The notes below the pieces were generated by a model, which was given only the letters and a program-made list of their open reading frames with translations, did not search any database and had not been told where the DNA came from. Below, piece by piece: positions 14,035-19,146 of a DNA stretch of 19,146 nt. The stretch lies in contig JAAGZM010000303.1 of NCBI GenBank assembly GCA_024206355.1, positions 1 to 19,146 of the forward strand, written 5' to 3'. A program made the translations under genes and the position numbers. The DNA is from Gammaproteobacteria bacterium. Lineage in GTDB: Bacteria; Pseudomonadota; Gammaproteobacteria; Enterobacterales; GCA-2746155. The stretch's first letter is position 1. Every line of letters starts with the position of its first letter.

Positions 14035-15230
14035 TGCAGCAAATTTGTATTCTTGGTTCAACAGGTTCAATTGGAATGAATACTTTGTCTGTTCTTGATG
14101 CTAATACAGATGATTACCAAGTCATAGCTCTTACGGCTAATAAGAACAGCCAAAGATTATATGAGCAATGTATCCGTTATAAACCTCGTTATGCAGTAAT
14201 GAAAGATGTCGATCAAGCCGTGCATTTAGGCGAAATGTTGAAGAATTACAAAATTGAAGTATTAGCTGGTGATGAAGCATTAGAAACTGTCGCTGCATTA
14301 CCTGAGGTTGATACGGTGATGTGTGCAATTGTTGGCGCAGCAGGGTTGGCATCAACATTATCTGCAGCAAGAGCTGGAAAAAAAGTATTACTTGCCAATA
14401 AAGAAGCTCTGGTTATGTCTGGTGCACTTTTTATGGATGAGATTAGAAGTTCAGGAGCGAGCCTACTTCCCATAGATAGCGAGCATAATGCAATATTTCA
14501 ATGTATACCCAATACTCATTCAGATTCATTGATACAGGGACAATGCTCAATAACAGAGCTTGGTATTGAAAAAATATTACTAACTGGTTCTGGTGGTCCT
14601 TTTAGACAGACTTCATTAAATCAACTTTCGTCAATGACGCCTGAACAGGCCTGTGCTCATCCAAACTGGTCTATGGGACAAAAAATTTCAGTAGACTCAG
14701 CCACAATGATGAATAAAGGGATGGAGTATATTGAAGCACGGTGGTTATTCTCAGCGACTGCTGAGCAAATTGAGATTGTTGTGCATCCCCAAAGTGTTAT
14801 CCATTCTATGGTGCGCTATAAAGATGGTTCTGTACTAGCTCAATTAGGATTGCCAGATATGAGAACACCTATAGCACATGCTTTAGCGTACCCAGATAGA
14901 ATTGTATCAAATGTAAAAGGAGTCGACTTTACTCAACTCAGTGCCCTGACTTTTGAACGCCCAGATGAACAACGCTTTCCCTGTCTTCGTATTGCACGTG
15001 AAGCCCTTGAAGTCGGAGGTTCAGCCTCGACGGTGTTGAATGCAGCTAATGAAATCGCTGTGGATGCTTTCTTGTCTAATCAGTTAAAGTTTACCGATAT
15101 TTCATCGGTTATCGATACTACTATGAGTAAGATGACAAATACGGTTGTTGATAGTATTGAGCTAATTCTTGAAGCCGATAGCTGGGCAAGACGAGAGGCT
15201 ACACAAGCTTTGTTGAGGTTTCAATCATAA
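14034..15230 (+). CDS. dxr: 1-deoxy-D-xylulose 5-phosphate reductoisomerase
   Basis: Dxr rearranges and reduces deoxyxylulose phosphate to 2-C-methylerythritol 4-phosphate with NADPH, the committed step of the non-mevalonate isoprenoid pathway that supplies UppS. The 398 residues equal E. coli Dxr. Motifs: the NADPH-binding GSTGSIG (8-14), ANKEALVMSG (121-130), metal ligands D148 and E150 in LPIDSEHNAIFQ with E231 in NKGMEYIEARW, and the flexible HPNWSMGQKISVDSATMMNK (209-228). GSGGPFR (185-191) is the phosphate loop. Its ATG overlaps the cdsA stop by one base and has no good Shine-Dalgarno, so translation probably depends on ribosomes leaving cdsA. Confidence 0.98.
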   Translation: MQQICILGSTGSIGMNTLSVLDANTDDYQVIALTANKNSQRLYEQCIRYKPRYAVMKDVDQAVHLGEMLKNYKIEVLAGDEALETVAALPEVDTVMCAIVGAAGLASTLSAARAGKKVLLANKEALVMSGALFMDEIRSSGASLLPIDSEHNAIFQCIPNTHSDSLIQGQCSITELGIEKILLTGSGGPFRQTSLNQLSSMTPEQACAHPNWSMGQKISVDSATMMNKGMEYIEARWLFSATAEQIEIVVHPQSVIHSMVRYKDGSVLAQLGLPDMRTPIAHALAYPDRIVSNVKGVDFTQLSALTFERPDEQRFPCLRIAREALEVGGSASTVLNAANEIAVDAFLSNQLKFTDISSVIDTTMSKMTNTVVDSIELILEADSWARREATQALLRFQS

Positions 15231-15234
15231 TATT

Positions 15235-16605
15235 ATGCTAGATTTTCTTTGGAATGCAGCTTCTTTTGTTACCACTTTAGGGGTATTAGTAACCATCCAT
15301 GAATTTGGTCATTTTTGGGTGGCTAGAAGACTTGGCGTTAAAGTTATTCGATTTTCAATTGGTTTCGGTAAGGCTTTATGGCGCAGAACGGCTGAAGATG
15401 GGACTGAGTACGTAGTTGCAGCAATCCCTCTTGGTGGATACGTAAAAATGCTTGATGAGCGTGAAGGCGACGTTCCTGAGAATGAAAAACATAGAGCATT
15501 TAATCTAAAACCAGTTCTTTCTCGTATAGCAATTGTCGGCGCTGGCCCTGCGGCTAACTTTATTCTGGCAATTTTTGTTTACTGGTGGATGTTCGTACTT
15601 GGCGTTCCTGCATTGAAACCTTATCTTGGGGATATTCCTGCTCAAAGTATTGCAGCAAATGCTGGCCTTGAAAATGGCGATGAAATTATTTCAATTGATG
15701 GAGTTAATGTAGGAAATTGGCAAGAGGTCAATCATGCGATTATCCGTCGCATGGGGGAAAATGGCGAAATTAATATTGCAGTACGTCATCTGCAAGATTC
15801 GATCATACGAGATTATTCACTACAGCTCGAGAATTGGCAAATTGATCCTGACCAACCAGATGTTTTAAATTCTTTAGGAATAACTCCTTGGCATCCAAGT
15901 TATCCACCTAAATTAGGAGAAGTGCTTCCTGATGAGGCTGCAGCTCGAGCAGGCCTGAAAGAGGAAGACATAATTGTTCGCATTAATCAGCAATCAGTAG
16001 ATATATGGTCTGATATTGTAAAAGTTGTATCTGCCAATCCCAATACGCAGATGGAAGTTGATGTTATTCGTGGTACACAAGAAATTAAATTAAACTTGCT
16101 AACAGGAATCATTGATAGACAAGGAAAAAAACAAGGATATCTTGGTGTAGCTCGTCCAGAATTATCAGAAAAGCAATTAACTCGACTGAAAAATATGCAA
16201 TATCACCAACAATATGACTTTTTTGAAGCAATAGGCAAAGGAATTGATAAAACATGGGAAATAACGCTATTAAGTTTCCGATTAATTGGTAAAATATTCA
16301 ACGGTGAGGTTTCCGCAAAGAATTTAAGTGGTCCAATCACCATTGCTAAAGGAGCAGGGGCTTATGCCAGTTATGGATTTGTCTATTTTCTTGGTTTTTT
16401 AGGTATGATTAGTGTTAATTTGGGTATAATCAATCTACTGCCTATTCCTGTTCTAGATGGTGGGCATTTGATGTATTATATCATCGAGATGATTCGTGGT
16501 AAGCCAATCTCTGAGGCTGTCCAGGAAATAGGTTTTCGCATAGGAATGATATTGGTATTAAGTTTAATGGTTTTTAGTATAGTTAATGATATTGGTCGTT
16601 TGTAA
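15235..16605 (+). CDS. rseP: Intramembrane zinc metalloprotease, regulator of sigma-E
   Basis: RseP is an inner-membrane site-2 protease that cleaves the anti-sigma factor RseA after DegS has cut it, releasing sigma-E in envelope stress; it also clears remnant signal peptides. The 456 residues compare with 450 in E. coli. The active site HEFGH (H22, E23, H26) lies in the first membrane segment, GPAANFILAIF (about 102-112) marks the second, two tandem PDZ domains occupy roughly 115-310, and NLLPIPVLDGGH near 400-411 supplies the third zinc ligand D408. The ATG is four bases after dxr; the nearest GAGG is too far away (16 bases), so initiation is weak or coupled. bamA follows, with a probable sigma-E promoter between them. 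Confidence 0.97.
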   Translation: MLDFLWNAASFVTTLGVLVTIHEFGHFWVARRLGVKVIRFSIGFGKALWRRTAEDGTEYVVAAIPLGGYVKMLDEREGDVPENEKHRAFNLKPVLSRIAIVGAGPAANFILAIFVYWWMFVLGVPALKPYLGDIPAQSIAANAGLENGDEIISIDGVNVGNWQEVNHAIIRRMGENGEINIAVRHLQDSIIRDYSLQLENWQIDPDQPDVLNSLGITPWHPSYPPKLGEVLPDEAAARAGLKEEDIIVRINQQSVDIWSDIVKVVSANPNTQMEVDVIRGTQEIKLNLLTGIIDRQGKKQGYLGVARPELSEKQLTRLKNMQYHQQYDFFEAIGKGIDKTWEITLLSFRLIGKIFNGEVSAKNLSGPITIAKGAGAYASYGFVYFLGFLGMISVNLGIINLLPIPVLDGGHLMYYIIEMIRGKPISEAVQEIGFRIGMILVLSLMVFSIVNDIGRL

Positions 16606-16659
16606 GTTCTTGCTACAACCTTTTGTTACAATAAGCAAAAGAGGTAAGTTAAATTGCAG

Positions 16660-16687
16660 TGAACTTTTTGCGTTATTTAGCCTCATA
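16660..16687 (+). promoter_or_regulatory. Probable sigma-E (RpoE) promoter for bamA
   Basis: TGAACTT (16660-16666) matches the sigma-E -35 consensus GGAACTT at six of seven positions; exactly 16 bases after it, TCATA (16683-16687) resembles the -10 (TCTGA/TCAAA). E. coli bamA is a known sigma-E target, which supports the reading. The leader to the bamA ATG would be about 60 bases. Confidence 0.65.
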
Positions 16688-16708
16688 TACCTACTAGAAA
16701 TTGAATTG

Positions 16709-16732
16709 TAAATTGCATTATAAATTGCATTA
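16709..16732 (+). repeat. Perfect 12-base tandem repeat in the bamA leader
   Basis: TAAATTGCATTA occurs twice head to tail (16709-16720 and 16721-16732), with a degenerate partial copy just before it (GAAATTGAATTG, 16697-16708). It lies between the predicted sigma-E -10 box and the bamA ribosome-binding site AGGA (16746-16749), so it would be transcribed. No function can be assigned. Confidence 0.9.
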
Positions 16733-16754
16733 AAAAGTAATATTCAGGAAATTA

Positions 16755-19146
16755 ATGAGAACTATTAGAATTATGCTGGCAGCGGTATCTATGCTGTTTT
16801 GTCAGATACAGAATATAGCTGCCACTGATGAACAATACTTTGTTCTTTCCGATATCAAGGTATCTGGACTGCAACGGATAGAGTTGGGTACCTTTCATAC
16901 CTTTCTATCAGTCAGAGTCGGAGAGAAAATTGATGAAGTAAGAGTAGCTTCTATTATTCGTTCAATTTACCGATCTGGTTCATTTGATGATGTAGAAGTC
17001 ATGCATGATGGAACAACATTAGTTATCAATGTTCTAGAAAGACCAACTATTGCGCATTTAACATTTGATGGTAATTCAGCAATTAAAACCGAAGATCTCG
17101 AGAGAGGGCTTAAAGCTAGTGGTTTATCTCAAGGCGAAGTTCTCGATTCATCTCTACTTTCTCATATTAGCCAAGACCTAGAAAAACAGTATTTCTCCTA
17201 CGGTAAGTACAGTGTAAAAGTTAAACATAAAATTATTCGACTTTCAAGAAATCGTGTTGATATAAAGTTTGATATAAAAGAAGGTGAAGCTGCCCAGATT
17301 AAAAAAATAAACATTATTGGTAATCATGCTTTTAGCGAAGAAGAAATTCTAGAGCAATTTGAGTTATCAACAGGAGGTTGGTTCAGTTATTTTACTGATG
17401 ATAATCAATATGCAAAAGAAAAACTAACAGGTGATATTGAGACATTACGTTCTTATTATCTTGATCGCGGCTATATCAAAATGGAAATTGTTTCTACTCA
17501 AGTTGCAATTACGCCAGAAAGGGATGCAGTTTATATCACCTTAAATATTGATGAAGGTGAACGCTATAAAATTAGCGAGGTTAAATTTACCGGTGATATG
17601 ATCTTGACGGAAGAGTTGTTAAGACAGGCGGTTCCAATTAAGTCAGGAGACATTTATTCGGGTGCAGTTATCACCTATGCTGAAGAAACGATTACTCGAT
17701 TACTGGGTTATAGGGGGTATGCATTCCCGAATATTCAGACACTTCCTGAAATTGATGTAGAGAGCAAAGAAGTTGTGTTGACTATCTATATTGATCCCTC
17801 AAAACTAACCTATGTTAATAGGATTAATTTTGCAGGCAATTTAAAAACGGACGACCATGTACTTCGGCGTGAAATGCGTTTAATGGAAAGTGGCTCTCTT
17901 GCAACATCATTAGTTGAACGTTCAAAGTTAAGGCTAGAGCGATTGCCTTATTTAGAAGAGGTAAATGTTGAAACACCAAAAGTAACTGGTACTTCTGATT
18001 TAGTGGATATTAAATTTTCTGTTAAAGAGAGACCCTCTGGAAGTATTGGCGGTGGATTAGCATTTTCAGATCTTCAAGGTCTTATGCTCAATGCTAACAT
18101 CAGTCAGGACAACTTTTTAGGCAGTGGTGATAGGATGGTTCTATCCGTCAATACGTCTTCTGCTTTTCAGACCCTAAGCTTTAATTACACGGATCCTTAC
18201 TATACTGTCGATGCTGTTTCTCGAGGCTGGGGGATGTTTACAAGAAAAACAGACTTTGGGAAGTTAAACATTGCAGGCCAAACGATGGATACCTATGGTG
18301 CAAATATAACCTATGGTATTCCTATCAATGAAATTACTCGTCTTAATCTTGGTATTTCATTTCAGGACTCTTTATTAAAGTCGGGACAACCGGTATCAGA
18401 ACAGATAAAAGCTTTTTTCGACTCTACAGGCCAAGACATAGAATTAGAGCCAGATCTAGACTTCTCTTTATTCACGGTAAATGCCGGTTGGATGAAAAAT
18501 TCTTTGAATCGCGGTTTATTCCCCGATGCTGGTACATCACAAATAGCAACATTTGACTTCACACTACCTGGTAGTGATATGGAGTACTATAAGATCAATT
18601 ATAAAATTGATCACTATATGCCCATCATTAGAGGCTGGAGTGTTTTGTTTAGAGCAAACCTCTCCTATGGTGATGCTTACGGTGATGGTAAAGGTAGTGG
18701 TGGCGCTTTATTACCTTACTTTGAAAATTTCTATGCTGGTGGGTCAACCACTATGCGAGGGTTTGATAGAAATACAATTGGGCCAAGAGAAATTTATCGT
18801 TACCCAACTTTTGCAGGTAGTTCAGTTGGTTCAGATCCACGGGATACCCCACCTCAGTTTCAGTTGCCTTCAGAATATGATCTGTTAACAGTGAATAACC
18901 GTTCGGTCGGTGGTAATGCCAGGGCTCTTGGTGGTATTGAGTTGATTTTTCCCACACCTTTTGCTGCTGAGAATCGTTCAGTTAGAACAAGTATGTTTAT
19001 TGATGTAGGTAATGTGTGGGATACTAAGTTTGTTCATGAAATATATAGTAATATGAAACCTGAAGAATATGAAAAAATTCCAGACTTTAGCGACCCTAGT
19101 ACCTATCGAGTATCGGCGGGGTTTTCAATACAATGGATATCTCCCA
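16755..19146 (+). CDS. bamA: Outer-membrane protein assembly factor BamA (3' end outside window)
   Basis: BamA is the channel subunit of the BAM complex that folds beta-barrel proteins into the outer membrane. The frame is open from ATG 16755 (AGGA six bases ahead) to the window edge, 797 codons, so little is missing compared with 810 residues in E. coli. A signal peptide ends near residue 23 (QIQNIAA, then TDEQ). Five POTRA domains follow at about 27-95, 96-175, 177-268, 269-348 and 349-425, then the barrel from about 428. The loop-6 motif is GGSTTMRGFDRNTIGP with R668, G669 and F670; M replaces the common V before RGF. GLQRIELGTF in POTRA1 and NFLGSGDR in the barrel are typical. The usual downstream genes (skp/lpxD) are not in view. 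Confidence 0.97.
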   Translation, partial: MRTIRIMLAAVSMLFCQIQNIAATDEQYFVLSDIKVSGLQRIELGTFHTFLSVRVGEKIDEVRVASIIRSIYRSGSFDDVEVMHDGTTLVINVLERPTIAHLTFDGNSAIKTEDLERGLKASGLSQGEVLDSSLLSHISQDLEKQYFSYGKYSVKVKHKIIRLSRNRVDIKFDIKEGEAAQIKKINIIGNHAFSEEEILEQFELSTGGWFSYFTDDNQYAKEKLTGDIETLRSYYLDRGYIKMEIVSTQVAITPERDAVYITLNIDEGERYKISEVKFTGDMILTEELLRQAVPIKSGDIYSGAVITYAEETITRLLGYRGYAFPNIQTLPEIDVESKEVVLTIYIDPSKLTYVNRINFAGNLKTDDHVLRREMRLMESGSLATSLVERSKLRLERLPYLEEVNVETPKVTGTSDLVDIKFSVKERPSGSIGGGLAFSDLQGLMLNANISQDNFLGSGDRMVLSVNTSSAFQTLSFNYTDPYYTVDAVSRGWGMFTRKTDFGKLNIAGQTMDTYGANITYGIPINEITRLNLGISFQDSLLKSGQPVSEQIKAFFDSTGQDIELEPDLDFSLFTVNAGWMKNSLNRGLFPDAGTSQIATFDFTLPGSDMEYYKINYKIDHYMPIIRGWSVLFRANLSYGDAYGDGKGSGGALLPYFENFYAGGSTTMRGFDRNTIGPREIYRYPTFAGSSVGSDPRDTPPQFQLPSEYDLLTVNNRSVGGNARALGGIELIFPTPFAAENRSVRTSMFIDVGNVWDTKFVHEIYSNMKPEEYEKIPDFSDPSTYRVSAGFSIQWISP

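Noticed and set aside
16620..16641. CTTTTG/CAAAAG hairpin after rseP as a terminator
   Set aside because: The stem is six AT-rich pairs with a ten-base loop and no following T run; too weak to call.
18553..18957. Short open frames on both strands within the bamA barrel region
   Set aside because: The BamA frame is continuous from 16755 to the window end with the expected POTRA and barrel motifs; the others are shadows.

Overview
The window is a stretch of gammaproteobacterial chromosome, moderately AT-rich. It shows nothing of phage, plasmid, insertion-sequence, CRISPR or defence origin. The evidence for the assignment is the order rpsB-tsf-pyrH-frr-uppS-cdsA-dxr-rseP-bamA, the divergent map gene next to it, and the glnD and dapD genes downstream of map. 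The order frr-uppS-cdsA-dxr is the one I know from Pseudomonas-type gammaproteobacteria; enterobacteria have dxr directly after frr. The species cannot be named from sequence reading alone; a marine or symbiotic gammaproteobacterium would fit but is only a guess.

Layout. Positions 1-125 hold what is probably the 3' end of a rightward gene. Positions 76-6032 are a compact leftward cluster: map (methionine aminopeptidase), glnD (PII uridylyltransferase), dapD and dapE (two steps of the succinylase branch of diaminopimelate/lysine synthesis), a secreted 113-residue protein of unknown function between dapD and dapE, and a 50-residue membrane protein after dapE. Most junctions overlap or nearly touch, so the cluster is probably one operon with translational coupling. 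A 161-base divergent promoter region (6033-6193) separates it from a rightward run that continues to the end. That run begins with proB and proA (proline synthesis from glutamate), which are not normally found between map and rpsB. It continues with the rpsB-tsf pair (own promoter, GC-rich discriminator, long leader), pyrH, frr, then uppS-cdsA-dxr-rseP, and bamA, which is cut by the window end.

How the genes work together. rpsB, tsf, frr and map serve translation. pyrH makes UDP, a precursor of all pyrimidine nucleotides. dapD/dapE, dxr and uppS feed cell-wall synthesis (diaminopimelate, isoprenoid precursor, undecaprenyl carrier), cdsA feeds phospholipid synthesis, and rseP/bamA handle envelope stress signalling and outer-membrane protein assembly. 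A good match to a sigma-E promoter lies between rseP and bamA.

Most unusual points: (1) ribosomal protein S2 carries a tail of about 170 residues, including seven tandem, histone-H1-like lysine/alanine/proline repeats encoded by 42-base DNA repeats; (2) the ProB kinase has substitutions in normally conserved active-site loops and the proBA pair sits in an unexpected place with poor ribosome-binding sites; (3) opposing map and proB promoters appear to overlap; (4) an intrinsic terminator ends only a few bases before the uppS start codon; (5) a perfect 12-base tandem repeat lies in the bamA leader. I found no convincing entirely new multi-gene system; the S2 tail is the best candidate for undescribed biology.
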